From Pirellula sp. (GTDB lineage: Bacteria > Planctomycetota > Planctomycetia > Pirellulales > PNKZ01): DNA of 64,000 nucleotides. Each line of letters starts with the position of its first letter. Position 1 is the stretch's first letter. The stretch is from NCBI GenBank assembly GCA_013822735.1, contig PNKZ01000026.1:23150-87149 (forward strand), written 5' to 3'. A program made the position numbers and the translations under genes. The notes under the pieces were generated by a model that was given only the letters and a program-made list of their open reading frames with translations, ran no database searches and was not told where the DNA came from. Below are positions 35,328-43,371 of the stretch, piece by piece.

Positions 35328-36302
35328 CTACGTGCCGTAATTCAGATAGTCTTCGGCGGTGACCTCGCGCTGACCTGAAGCGGCAGGCTCGCGCGTCGCC
35401 GAGTTTGCTTTCGGTGCGGAATCTTCGGCAAACTTTCGGCCTGCATAGATGACCGCGATCAGCACCAGGCACGAAACTAATCCCAATCGCGCAGTACCGA
35501 TGAACCGCGGGGGAACTTCCAGCAGCCAGCACAAGACGGGACCGAAGAACAACAGCGCCGCGTTGAGAGTCGTGAGCGATCCATAAAACCGGCCGATGAC
35601 GAGGATCGCGAACAATCCGACGGTCCCGATTCCGATTACCCCGGTCGGCGCGACGGGGTTCTTCAAAACGAGCGACGCAATCGACGCCCCGACGAGCGCC
35701 CCGGCGAGCGGGATGCCGACCTGTCCGCCGCGCACGTATCCCGACAACATGACACAGAGCGCCGCTCCGGCACATGCCGCCACCAAAACCAAAGGCAGCG
35801 AGCGGCCTTGAGAGCGCAGCGATAGCCTGCTGAGGGCCCCCCATACCGCGGCCAGCGCCGCAGCCGTTCCGACGAAGACACACAACGCGTCACCGGCCGT
35901 CCACTCGCGAGTCCCCGGTCCGGCGACATCGGTGATGTAAATCGAGCTGTCGAGCAACACACGAACCGTTCCGAACATGACGAAGAGTCGAACGGCCAAT
36001 GCGACGAAGCGAAACTTACCCGGCGCCGCTGCCAAGAGTTCGCTTAGCATGACGGCCGGTGTCACGACGAGCAGCAGGCGGTCTAAATCTTGCGCACGAT
36101 CGCGCGACGGAAGCGGCCAGCCGACCGTGATTCCCAAGACCCAACAACCGACGTAGAACCCGAGACCGACCCCGAGCACGGAGCCGATTTCAGTTCGGAC
36201 CGAACGGGGCGCGGACCATGGTCGCCCGAGCAGCAGCATCAGTGCCGCGGAGACCACCGCGGAGGCCGCGCCGGCCGTCAAAAACAATACGGGATCGGGC
36301 AT
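35328..36302 (-). CDS. Multi-pass membrane protein of unknown function
   Basis: The 324-residue protein is rich in Ala/Val/Leu/Gly with about nine membrane helices (first LFLTAGAASAVVSAALMLLL; last LGLVSCLVLIAVIYAG). It ends in a soluble Ser/Glu tail (about 290-324). Arg/Asp pairs between helices (SRDRAQDLDRLLL) are visible, but no transporter signature is recognised. It follows the yceI terminator and has no operon partners; the 3' end is close to the IS630 remnant. Confidence 0.75.
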   Translation of the reverse strand: MPDPVLFLTAGAASAVVSAALMLLLGRPWSAPRSVRTEIGSVLGVGLGFYVGCWVLGITVGWPLPSRDRAQDLDRLLLVVTPAVMLSELLAAAPGKFRFVALAVRLFVMFGTVRVLLDSSIYITDVAGPGTREWTAGDALCVFVGTAAALAAVWGALSRLSLRSQGRSLPLVLVAACAGAALCVMLSGYVRGGQVGIPLAGALVGASIASLVLKNPVAPTGVIGIGTVGLFAILVIGRFYGSLTTLNAALLFFGPVLCWLLEVPPRFIGTARLGLVSCLVLIAVIYAGRKFAEDSAPKANSATREPAASGQREVTAEDYLNYGT

Positions 36303-36349
36303 CGACCGTTGCTCGCTAAGAGTTGGTTAAGCAGCGAGGGAAATTAAGC

Positions 36350-36379
36350 GGCGCCGTCGGATCGTGGGCCGACGGCGCC
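36350..36379. terminator. Strong 11-bp stem-loop
   Basis: GGCGCCGTCGG (36350-36360) and CCGACGGCGCC (36369-36379) pair perfectly over an 8-base loop. It lies after the marR-yceI operon (minus strand) and before the membrane-protein gene. On the minus strand CTTAATTT follows, a weak T-rich end. Confidence 0.6.
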
Positions 36380-36440
36380 CGCGTTTCTCGTTCGCCCGTG
36401 ATAGTTCGGTGGACCAAACTTTGTCACGAAGACGAGCGGA

Positions 36441-37013
36441 TTAGTTTTTCGTTCCCTCGAAGCTCAGCGAAACGAAGACGTCGTCTCCCAATGCAGGATT
36501 CGCCGCGCCGACGCCGAAGTCGGATCGCTTGATCGGAAGCTCGGCCGTGAAACCGGTACGGTGGACGCCCGGCGGAAACTCAGCCGTTCGACCACCCATG
36601 AGATCGAACGTCACCAGCTTCGCCGCACCCTTGATCGTCAATTCCCCGGTGACGCGATACCCACCCTCGATCGGACTCGCGCCGGTACTTTGAAACGTGA
36701 TCACGGGAAATTGCTTCGCGCCGAAGAAATCGGGACTCTTGAGATGTTCGTCGCGCTTCGTATTGTTCGTGTCGATGCTCTCGGCCTTGGCAACCAGTGA
36801 GAAGGACGTACGGCTCCGATCGGAGTCAAGCGCGAAGCTACCCGAGATATCGTCGAAGCGACCGTTGACCCAGGCCAAACCGAGATGCGAGATCTTAAAC
36901 ACCACGCTGGAGTGCGCGGGATCCACCGCGAATTCGTCTGCGTGCGCGCTCGACGCGGCTCCTAAGACGAGCGCCAAAACCACGGACGCCGAGACGAGAC
37001 GATGCTTCTTCAT
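36441..37013 (-). CDS. YceI-family periplasmic lipid-binding protein
   Basis: The 190-residue protein has a clear signal peptide ending SSAHA (about 25). The mature part begins DEFAVDPAHSSVVFKISHLG, the hallmark of YceI/polyisoprenoid-binding proteins; FDDISGSF, HLKSPDFFGAKQFPVITFQS and VTGELTIKGAAKLVTFDL follow in the usual order. The family forms a lipocalin-like barrel that binds isoprenoid lipids; the E. coli member is induced by high pH. It starts 25 bases after marR on the same strand and is probably regulated by it. Confidence 0.92.
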   Translation of the reverse strand: MKKHRLVSASVVLALVLGAASSAHADEFAVDPAHSSVVFKISHLGLAWVNGRFDDISGSFALDSDRSRTSFSLVAKAESIDTNNTKRDEHLKSPDFFGAKQFPVITFQSTGASPIEGGYRVTGELTIKGAAKLVTFDLMGGRTAEFPPGVHRTGFTAELPIKRSDFGVGAANPALGDDVFVSLSFEGTKN

Positions 37014-37038
37014 GCGACTTACTCCTTTTAATTGCGAA

Positions 37039-37620
37039 TCAATCGTTAATGCTACTGCGAACGAAGGATGCTCTCGTTTTTCGAACTATTGCGCGACTTC
37101 GTTTCGTCGGCGCTTCGACCCTCCGGACATCCTCACCGCCGTCGAGACTCTCTAAACGACCACGAATCTTTTCCAGCAGTCGAATCATCTCGCGTTGCTC
37201 GTCTCGCGAAAGTACGTCGAGCAACTTTTTCTCTAAGGCCGGCAACGGAATATCTAGATCGGCGAGCACGGCCAAGGCTCGTTCGGTGATCGAAAGGAAA
37301 ATGACGCGCCGATCTTCGGCCGATTGCTCGCGCTTCACCAATCCGGCGACTTCCAGCCGATCGACCAGCCCGGTAATTCCGGGAAGCACCTGCACCGTTC
37401 GTCTGGCGATTTCGTTCATCGGGAGCGGCGTTCCCTCGCCTCGCAAGATTCTCAACACGTTGTATTGCGAGCCGGTGAGGCCGTGCGATTGGATGAGCCG
37501 TTCCAGACGAATGCTGAGCTGATCGAATGTGCGCGCGAGATTGAGGAGGACCTCCTGTTCGCGCGAAACGAACGCGCCCTTCTTCTTCAGCTCGGTCTGT
37601 AGACGACTTTTATTTGACAT
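37039..37620 (-). CDS. MarR-family transcriptional regulator
   Basis: The 193-residue protein is of typical MarR type: ERLIQSHGLTGSQYNVLRIL, the HTH helix PLPMNEIARRTVQVLPGITG, and a wing LVKREQSAEDRRVIFLSITE, which includes the conserved D-R-R of the family. The C-terminal tail is basic (KRSRAIVRKTRASF). It heads the marR-yceI operon and a perfect inverted repeat lies 37 bases upstream, so it should repress its own operon. The ligand is unknown. Confidence 0.92.
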   Translation of the reverse strand: MSNKSRLQTELKKKGAFVSREQEVLLNLARTFDQLSIRLERLIQSHGLTGSQYNVLRILRGEGTPLPMNEIARRTVQVLPGITGLVDRLEVAGLVKREQSAEDRRVIFLSITERALAVLADLDIPLPALEKKLLDVLSRDEQREMIRLLEKIRGRLESLDGGEDVRRVEAPTKRSRAIVRKTRASFVRSSIND

Positions 37621-37656
37621 CGGCGTTCGTTGAAGTCTTGAGTTTCGATTGCACGG

Positions 37657-37680
37657 AAATAGATTACATGGAATCTATTT
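37657..37680. promoter_or_regulatory. MarR-type operator
   Basis: AAATAGATT (37657-37665) and AATCTATTT (37672-37680) are perfect 9-base inverted arms with a 6-base spacer. The repeat is AT-rich in a GC-rich region and 37 bases upstream of marR, so it probably overlaps the promoter. Confidence 0.75.
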
Positions 37681-37979
37681 TACAGTCAACGCCAAGAATG
37701 AGCTCTTCAGCGGCGCTTCCAGCCGTATTCAATTAAGATGCGCTCAGGTTAGGCGTTTAGGTTTACAGCGTTCCTTCTCGTCCCTACCCTCGATCTGACG
37801 CCGCAGAGCATCGCTAGTGAGCCCCTCTATCGGCTCGACGACTTCATGTGCCGCAGTTTCAAGCTGTTTCAAGATGTTCGAGGTGAGCTCCGGCTGCCAA
37901 CTTATCGAGGCTGCCCGCGAGATCACCGGCGCGTGACGAAGATTCCGAGAGCATGCCGCAGCTTTTGTAGACCGCTTCT

Positions 37980-38684
37980 CACAGTCGCGGCGCGGCGACG
38001 TCACGTTCTGGTTCGACGAAGCGGTGCTCAAGGCTCCGCGTCATAACGACCTCGGGCGTAAGGCGGGCCGGCCGTTCGTATACGCCGATCTGGCGATCGA
38101 GTCGCTGCTGATGCTGTCGGAGTTGTTCCGGCTGCCGTATTGTCAGACCTAAGGCCTCGGCCGCGCGTTGATGAAGTTGCTCGAGGCCGACGTCGCCGTG
38201 CCCGACTTCACGTCGTTGGCCAAACGTGCCGGCAAGACGAACGTTTAGCCGTCGCGCGACAAGACCGCCGTCGACAAGGCGTCGCCGCCGAGCCGATCAA
38301 CGTCGTGGTACCGGCCTGAAGGTCTACGGCGAAGGAGAGTGGACGGTCCGGCATCACGGGGTAAGCACCGCGATTGGCGGAAGTTGCACTTGGCGGTAAA
38401 TCCCGCGACGCACGAGATCGTAACCCAAACGCTCACGGAAAACGACGTACACGATGCGGACCAAGTCGAACCCTGCTGGAGCAAGTCGACTACCGAGTGC
38501 AGACCTTTTACGGCGACAGCGCCTACGACCAGTGGAAGGTGTATCATGGTCTGGAGCAACGCGGCGTCGATGCGATCATCCCGCCGCGGAAAAACGCGAA
38601 GATCAAGCAGCACGCCAACTCGGCCGCCGATCCGTTGCCTCTCGACGAGTACCCCGATAGATTCGCCGCGCGAGAGTCGCCGTG
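37980..38684 (+). pseudogene. IS5-family transposase remnant
   Basis: Pieces in two or three frames with in-frame stops read as an IS5-type transposase: VTFWFDEAVLKAP, RKAGRPFVYADLAIESLLML and SELFRLPYCQT then a stop; LGRALMKLLEADVAVPDFTS; HRDWRKLHLAVNPATHEIVT then QTLTENDVHDADQVEP; VQTFYGDSAYDQWKVYHGLE then IIPPRKNAKIKQ. The catalytic Asp in GDSAYD is present; the C-terminus is missing. Short frames at 37744-38031 (minus strand) carry no sense. Confidence 0.8.
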
Positions 38685-38739
38685 AAAACGATGCCGATCC
38701 GTATTCGGTGGATGTGATTCATGGGTTGCAAGGCGACCC

Positions 38740-39062
38740 TTAAGGATTGCGCGCGGGCTTCTTTTGTTCCGGCCGAAAGTCGAGGCTCATGCCGTCGTAC
38801 AGGGCTTTGAGCCGCGCCACTTCCTGCGGATGTTCCGCAGCGACGTCGTGCTGCTCCGCCGGGTCGTTCTTGAGATCGAAGAGTTGCATCGGCTTGGCGG
38901 CGTCGGCTCGCATCCCTTTGCGGTTGTAGTGCACATACTCTTCGCGGTTATAGTTCGGCGGCTTCTTGGGCAGTCGCCGATTATCAGGATCGTCGCTCAG
39001 GCAAAAGCGATAGTTGAAAGCCTGGATCGCTCCGTCGGCGGAGAACGGGCTCGTCGGATCGA
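38740..39062 (-). pseudogene. Chimeric remnant: FAD-oxidoreductase piece joined to a sulfatase C-terminus
   Basis: One open frame reads DGAIQAFNYRFCLSDDPDNR then LPKKPPNYNREEY, close to the planctomycete FAD-dependent oxidoreductase block (VQAYNFRLCLTDDPANR-like), then passes without a stop into a sulfatase ending PMQLFDLKNDPAEQHDVAAE. There is no start and the 5' side runs into a transposase remnant. It looks like a deletion scar that fused two broken genes, not a working protein. Confidence 0.6.
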
Positions 39063-39164
39063 CGCTCGTAAGGATGTAGATTCAATAGCCCTTCGACGGC
39101 GTCGAGCGGACCGGCCTTGGACTGAATATTGCAAAAGACTTTACCGGCGTGCGGTTCGCCGTAT

Positions 39165-39480
39165 TCATCGCGACCCTCGCGGCCGATGCGATAGCAATTG
39201 CGCGCTACCACGGCCATCATCGGCGACGGCCCGAGCGACGCGGTGAGCGTCTTGATCGGATTGCGCAACAGATTCGTCGTCGAGCGCTGCCCGAAAGTGC
39301 GGAACGTCGGGCGCGATTGAGAGAATCAAATGGCTCCGGCAATCGCACAGCACGCCCGCCTTCGGAAAGCGGCGACAAGTCGTGTCGTGCCGCGTTTTTC
39401 CGTTGTTGGCGCGGCGCCGTACGAAGTAGCGACTTACATGGTGCGCCTCGAAGCCGGTCCCGTCCAACACGGCCAAACTC
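39165..39480 (-). pseudogene. IS4/IS5-like transposase remnant
   Basis: The minus strand reads VLDGTGFEAHHVSRYFVRRR, then RFPKAGVLCDCRSHLILSIA and DVPHFRAALDDESVAQ, then AVADDG. This fits the first two catalytic Asp regions of DDE transposases (xxDxTGLExxH..., VCDxRSHLIL). The frame is then lost; both ends are missing. Confidence 0.55.
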
Positions 39481-39833
39481 GCAGCGAGACTTCAAGCGAC
39501 CCTGCGCGCGAGCCACGTCTAAGTTCACTTCCATCAGTTTGCGAACGCCGCGACCAACAGCAGCCGGTCGCGCTCCGACCTTGTGAACCGTCCGTTCCAC
39601 GAGGTATTGAACCATAGCCGACGTCGGTGCTCGGGGAAGCAAGGCGAGCGGCAACCCGGTACCCAGAAGCCTCGGACGTGGCATACGGATCCGCGACCAA
39701 CTGTAGCAATGTGTAGTTAATTTCACGGAATCGCCCTTAATCGCCACCAATCGGCCGCACTTCGGATTCGCCACTATTGTCGCAAAAAACGCAGGAATTC
39801 TCACAGAATAAACGAATCGGTTTGCAGCTGCTC

Positions 39834-40034
39834 TTACTTATCGTCGGCGAGGATGAGCACGATGTTTGGTTTACGCGGCGTCTGAGCTAATTCAGCGGCA
39901 TATATCGGACAGATCGTGTGTGAAAGGCAGGCGGCGACGATGACGAGTGACGTAGTTCTTGTGAGCCATTGTAGGATAAACTTCGGCCGGGATGGCACTG
40001 CGGTGGTCGGCGTCGTCGACATAGATGTTCTCAA
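39834..40034 (-). pseudogene. Sulfatase N-terminal stub
   Basis: The frame ends RKPNIVLILADDK then a stop. Before it is a signal-peptide-like stretch (TSLVIVAACLSHTICPIYAA, then AELAQTP). This is the start of a secreted sulfatase, cut exactly after the metal-binding Asp pair. With the sulfatase tail at 38740 it may be the other end of one gene split by transposon insertion and deletion. Confidence 0.65.
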
Positions 40035-40431
40035 TAGGTCTCGGAATCTCAGGGCAACGAAGAACAGACGAGATTGGAGCCCACAATATCGGACGAAATC
40101 TCTAACGGGTCAAATCTCGCAACGGACGTGCGAGATGTCTCGACCGATTGAGCGAATGTCGCTGTAAAAAGAGCAGAGCGAACGGATACGCGACGACTAA
40201 ACAGAACCCAGTGGCCGAAAATCCCCTCTCCACCCCGCGGCAGCCCCAGACTAAGGCCGCCTAAAAAGTAGAATGCCCGTTTTCTCCGATGGGCCAAAGA
40301 ACCGGCTGCCGCTTTAGCAATTGCCACTCTGCGGCGGCCCGTGGCCTTCGACCGGTCCGCAGGGAATGCTCCCCGCTTCGGTCGCGTTGCCTTTGCTTAC
40401 CTTCCCGCGTGCCGATTCAAGCGCCTGGCGA
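40035..40431. other. No gene seen
   Basis: Between the sulfatase stub and the IS66 remnant. Short frames have no sense; the end may contain decayed IS66 sequence (the frame from 40289 reads into the transposase but its first 45 codons do not look like it). Confidence 0.4.
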
Positions 40432-41209
40432 AGTGAAGTGCAGGCAGGGCCGAATCTGGACCTACATCGGCGATCGCGACCATCCCTACATCGTCTTCGA
40501 CTACACGCCGGACCGGACCCGGGCCGGACCGACCAACTGGCTTCGTTACTACAACGGATTCTTGCAGGCCGACGCTTACGGCGGATACGACGGGATCTTT
40601 CACGGCGAAGGGGCGATCGAAGTCGCCTGCTGGGCCCATGCGCGCCGCAAGTTCTTCGAGGCCAAGGAGACCGACGGCAAGCGGGCCGCCGCGATGCTGA
40701 CGTTCGTTCGCGACCTGTACGCGATTGAAGACGACGCCAAGTCGCTCACCGACGAGGAACTGCGTGCCATGCGCCAAGCGCGGTGCGTACCGATTCTGGC
40801 CGAGATCAAGACCTGGCTCGACCGCGAGCGCGACGTCGTGCTACCCCGCAGCCCGATGGCCCAGGCGATCACGTACGCGCTCAACCAATGGCAGGCCCTG
40901 AATGTCTACGTCACCGCAGGCTTCCTGAACATCGACAACAACGCCGCCGAACGGGCGCTCAAGCGAGTAGCGATCGGCCGCAAGAATTGGCTGTTCGCAC
41001 GCAACGACCGCGCCGGCGGCACTGCCGCACTGTTGTAATCGCTGATCGCCAGCGCGGAGCGCCACCAACTCGACCCGCAACGCTACCTGGCGAGCATCCT
41101 GGCTCGACTTCCCGGCCTCCCGCCGCCCGACTTGCCCAAGCTGCTCCCCGACGCCTGGAAGCGCGCCGACGTCGACTTCACGTCGACTACTGCGACGGCA
41201 ACGTCATGA
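40432..41209 (+). pseudogene. IS66-type transposase (TnpC), 5'-truncated, internal stop
   Basis: Reads CRQGRIWTYIGDRDHPYIVF, YNGFLQADAYGGYDGIF (catalytic Asp), EVACWAHARRKFFEAKETD, NVYVTAGFLNIDNNAAERAL and KRVAIGRKNWLFARNDRAGG, the IS66 core. At 41036 a TAA replaces a sense codon (probably TAT/TAC), and the frame resumes with SLIASAERHQLDPQRYLASI to TGA 41209. The N-terminal third is missing. The 3' end overlaps the tail of the convergent immunity-like gene (41187), so the insertion may have altered that gene's C-terminus. Confidence 0.85.
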
Positions 41210-41528
41210 GCAACTTGTCCATCGCCTCCAACTTGTGTTGTCCCGCATGGTCTTGCCCGGCCCGGTATAGTCCGTAAGCCTCTTCGACCAATTCGCGACA
41301 ATTGGCTAAAAGCGGTGATTCGCCTTTCTCCTGGGCTGTCAGTTTGAGCCCGTATCGCAGGCCAATGAACGCGCGGTCCAAGTTCATTTGCTCGTCGGGC
41401 GCTCGCCAGTCGTCTACTGGAAACATTTCAGGCGCGCACAGGATCACGTAGCCGACGAAGTCCTTGAACCCATGCAGATCTCTGAACCCGAAATAGGTGG
41501 CCGGAGACTTCTCAGGGGACGATGCCAT
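41187..41528 (-). CDS. Putative immunity protein of the orphan toxin tip
   Basis: ATG 41528 (MASSPEKSPATYFGFRDLHG) gives 113 residues and overlaps the toxin-tip stop (41512) by 17 bases. It is acidic and helical (APDEQMNLDRAFIGLRYGLK, ANCRELVEEAYGLYRAG), small and without a signal, all usual for Rhs/polymorphic-toxin immunity proteins. The C-terminus overlaps the IS66 remnant and may have changed. The assignment rests on position and size, not on a known family. Confidence 0.5.
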   Translation of the reverse strand: MASSPEKSPATYFGFRDLHGFKDFVGYVILCAPEMFPVDDWRAPDEQMNLDRAFIGLRYGLKLTAQEKGESPLLANCRELVEEAYGLYRAGQDHAGQHKLEAMDKLLMTLPSQ

Positions 41529-41805
41529 ATGAACCTCCAAGGCGAGTTGGTCGCACAATAACAACATGGTTGCCTCCGGAGAAGAGTCGGAAATCGACGA
41601 TCTGCGGAGTCGAGACGATCTTGTTGGGACTAATCGTTCCATCAAAGATGATGTTCGCACCCGGAATCCGAATGTCGGGAACTCGCCAATTCGCACCCGC
41701 CGGATTGCGAAGATAGCGGTTGACCTGAATGACGCTTCCGGGTCCTTCGATGATTAGCTCACTCGCTAACCAGCTACGCATCTGGCCGCGGGCGAACCGA
41801 TCCAT
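41512..41805 (-). CDS. Orphan polymorphic-toxin C-terminal tip
   Basis: The frame opens directly after the TGA of the RAYT (41848) and reads SDPKVVGGFMDRFARGQMRS; the only ATG is 41805. The rest has VIQVNRYLRNPAGANWRVPD, IRIPGANIIFDGTISPNKIV and STPQIVDFRLFSGGNHVVIV, ending RPTRLGGSYGIVP. This resembles C-terminal domains of Rhs-type toxins, which often end with a Gly-Gly-Ser-Tyr-like tail; I cannot name the activity. It has no N-terminal delivery part: a displaced tip, as found in Rhs loci with old tips stored downstream. The putative immunity gene overlaps its end. Confidence 0.5.
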   Translation of the reverse strand: MDRFARGQMRSWLASELIIEGPGSVIQVNRYLRNPAGANWRVPDIRIPGANIIFDGTISPNKIVSTPQIVDFRLFSGGNHVVIVRPTRLGGSYGIVP

Positions 41806-41840
41806 GAATCCGCCTACGACTTTGGGATCGCTGCAGTAGG

Positions 41841-41859
41841 AAAAGGGTCAGGTCTCTTT
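41841..41859. repeat. RAYT-flanking terminal repeat, 3' side
   Basis: AAAAGGGTCAGGTCTCTTT on the plus strand. It is an imperfect inverted copy of the element at 42557 and contains the RAYT stop codon (TCA 41848-41850 is TGA on the minus strand). Confidence 0.55.
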
Positions 41860-42525
41860 CTTGGGTCGGCCGCGGGGGCGGAGGGCGGATTGCAGGCCGA
41901 GGCGGGCGGCGCTTTGGCGTGTCCAGCGGACGTCGCCGAACGGACTGCCGCGCCGCAGGCAGGTCCGCAGCGCCGTCACCTCCGCTTCGCTTTGCGGACG
42001 GTTGACCCACGCCCGCCAGGTGCGCGGCAGCGGCGGATCGCGCGGAATCTGCAGCCAACGTCGCTGCGTCTCGTCGGCCCGCAGCCGCGCCCAGGCGGAA
42101 CCCCAACGCCACTCTTCCGCCGCGGCGACGAGCCCGGCCCGTAGCGGATTCCGCTCGACGTAGCGCATTACCGTAAGCAGGTGTTCGTCGCTTTGGACGG
42201 GGAACGACTTGAATCGTCCCTGATACAAATGACCGGTCCCCTCGGTGCGATTGTGGGCATGCCACCGCATGCAGTGCGTCACGCCGAGTCGCCGAAAGAA
42301 CTCGCTGACCTGATCGGGGCGGGTCGGGCGGACGACGAAATGCCAATGGTTGGGCATCACGACCAAGGCGAAGATCGGCAGCGGCGTCCGCTCCCAGGTT
42401 TCTTCCAGCACGCGAAAGAAGGCCTCGTAGTCGGCCGGCTTCTCAAACAACGTCAGCCGCGCCACCGCGCGATTAAGCACGTGGAACACCTGACCCGACG
42501 GACAAATGCGGGGACGACGCGGCAT
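41848..42525 (-). CDS. REP-associated tyrosine transposase (RAYT, Y1 HUH family)
   Basis: ATG 42525 (MPRRPRICPSGQVFHVLNRA) is preferred; an in-frame GTG lies 6 bases upstream. The 225-residue protein has the HUH signature in VVMPNHWHFVVRP, GHLYQGRFKSFPVQSDEHLL and the catalytic Tyr in VMRYVERNPLRAGLV. RAYTs are domesticated single-strand DNA transposases that move REP-like elements. The flanking inverted elements (41841-41859 and 42557-42575) match that picture. It sits between the Rhs immunity gene and the orphan toxin tip, and its end abuts the tip's frame. Confidence 0.9.
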   Translation of the reverse strand: MPRRPRICPSGQVFHVLNRAVARLTLFEKPADYEAFFRVLEETWERTPLPIFALVVMPNHWHFVVRPTRPDQVSEFFRRLGVTHCMRWHAHNRTEGTGHLYQGRFKSFPVQSDEHLLTVMRYVERNPLRAGLVAAAEEWRWGSAWARLRADETQRRWLQIPRDPPLPRTWRAWVNRPQSEAEVTALRTCLRRGSPFGDVRWTRQSAARLGLQSALRPRGRPKKET

Positions 42526-42556
42526 CCCCACAACCTAACCGCCGCCACGCCGATGT

Positions 42557-42575
42557 AAACGAGACTGCCCCCTTA
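42557..42575. repeat. RAYT-flanking terminal repeat, 5' side
   Basis: AAACGAGACTGCCCCCTTA, on the plus strand; with AAAAGGGTCAGGTCTCTTT at 41841 it forms imperfect inverted repeats (shared core GTCTC-TTT and AGGG-CAG after inversion). Confidence 0.5.
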
Positions 42576-42656
42576 TCTTGACCATTTCTTATCTTGTGCG
42601 GCACCGCCGCTGCTCACGCACGCGCGAGAAGCGACGGGCCGGAGCGTAGATACGGC

Positions 42657-42878
42657 ATGAAGACTTTCTACCAATGGTTGGCCGAGCGAACTGCGACGCA
42701 GAGCGAAGGGTTGCGGCTCAATGACAAGCTGGCCGTGCCGGGTCTCTCGAACGTCAGCCCGCTCAACAAGTTGAAGGGCGTGAAGCTCAAGCCGCCGAAG
42801 CCGGTCACGCCCAAGCCGGTGAAGCCGTTCAGGCCGACGCCACCGGCTACGCTCAAGCCGAACTCGACAGGGGCATAA
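42657..42878 (+). CDS. Small basic Pro/Lys-rich protein, 73 aa
   Basis: The start MKTFYQWLAERTATQSEGLR is followed by PGLSNVSPLNKLKGVKLKPP and repeated PKPVxPKPVKP units to the C-terminus. No strong ribosome site is seen. It is oriented opposite to the Rhs immunity gene and ends 2 bases from that gene's stop. Its composition suggests an extended or nucleic-acid-binding tail. No family recognised; it could be chance or a small accessory gene. Confidence 0.4.
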   Translation: MKTFYQWLAERTATQSEGLRLNDKLAVPGLSNVSPLNKLKGVKLKPPKPVTPKPVKPFRPTPPATLKPNSTGA

Positions 42879-42879
42879 A

Positions 42880-43371
42880 CTATTGGCGGAAGTATACGAT
42901 CAAACGACCGCTTGGAAAATTGCCATCCCAACCACATGGCCATCCGCCCGCCCGATAGGCGTCGAAAAGCTGCTCATAGAATCCATTCGTCCCATTGACC
43001 GCTCGATTGAAAGCACAATTAAGTAGATCGCCAACCACATCATTAACCAATTCTTCGTGTTGGTCGTCAAGCCGCCGCTCCATTAGCGTCGTCAAAGTCG
43101 ACAATTGCTCTGATAGAACGTCTTCAATGCCTGACAACCTCGCATTGCCATATGTACCACTTCTTACTTGGGCCATCTGCTGTTCACGAAGATCCGTCCA
43201 TAAAAGTTCTTCGTCCCCAATCGGCGTTTCCCAAGCAATACGCTTAGCGTCGTCTAGATTGTGAACCACCTCCCATGAAGTGGCCTTAGGCTCGCTTGAT
43301 CCTAGTAGACCATCCCCTTTAGCGAAGGCGATCACCTCGTCAATCAGCTCTGAATTTTCACCGAAACTCAT
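42880..43371 (-). CDS. Putative immunity protein for the AHH nuclease tip
   Basis: ATG 43371 overlaps the TGA of the giant Rhs gene (ATGA), giving 163 residues beginning MSFGENSELIDEVIAFAKG. It is acidic with an all-helical middle (EDVLSEQLSTLTTLMERRLD) and ends NGFYEQLFDAYRAGGWPCGW then FRQ. The position directly after the toxin tip and the ATGA overlap are the classic toxin-immunity arrangement. It should bind and block the nuclease domain to protect the producer. No known family was matched. Confidence 0.65.
   Translation of the reverse strand: MSFGENSELIDEVIAFAKGDGLLGSSEPKATSWEVVHNLDDAKRIAWETPIGDEELLWTDLREQQMAQVRSGTYGNARLSGIEDVLSEQLSTLTTLMERRLDDQHEELVNDVVGDLLNCAFNRAVNGTNGFYEQLFDAYRAGGWPCGWDGNFPSGRLIVYFRQ

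Noticed and set aside
37744..38031. 95-aa minus-strand frame
   Set aside because: Overlaps the IS5-family remnant on the other strand; composition looks random.
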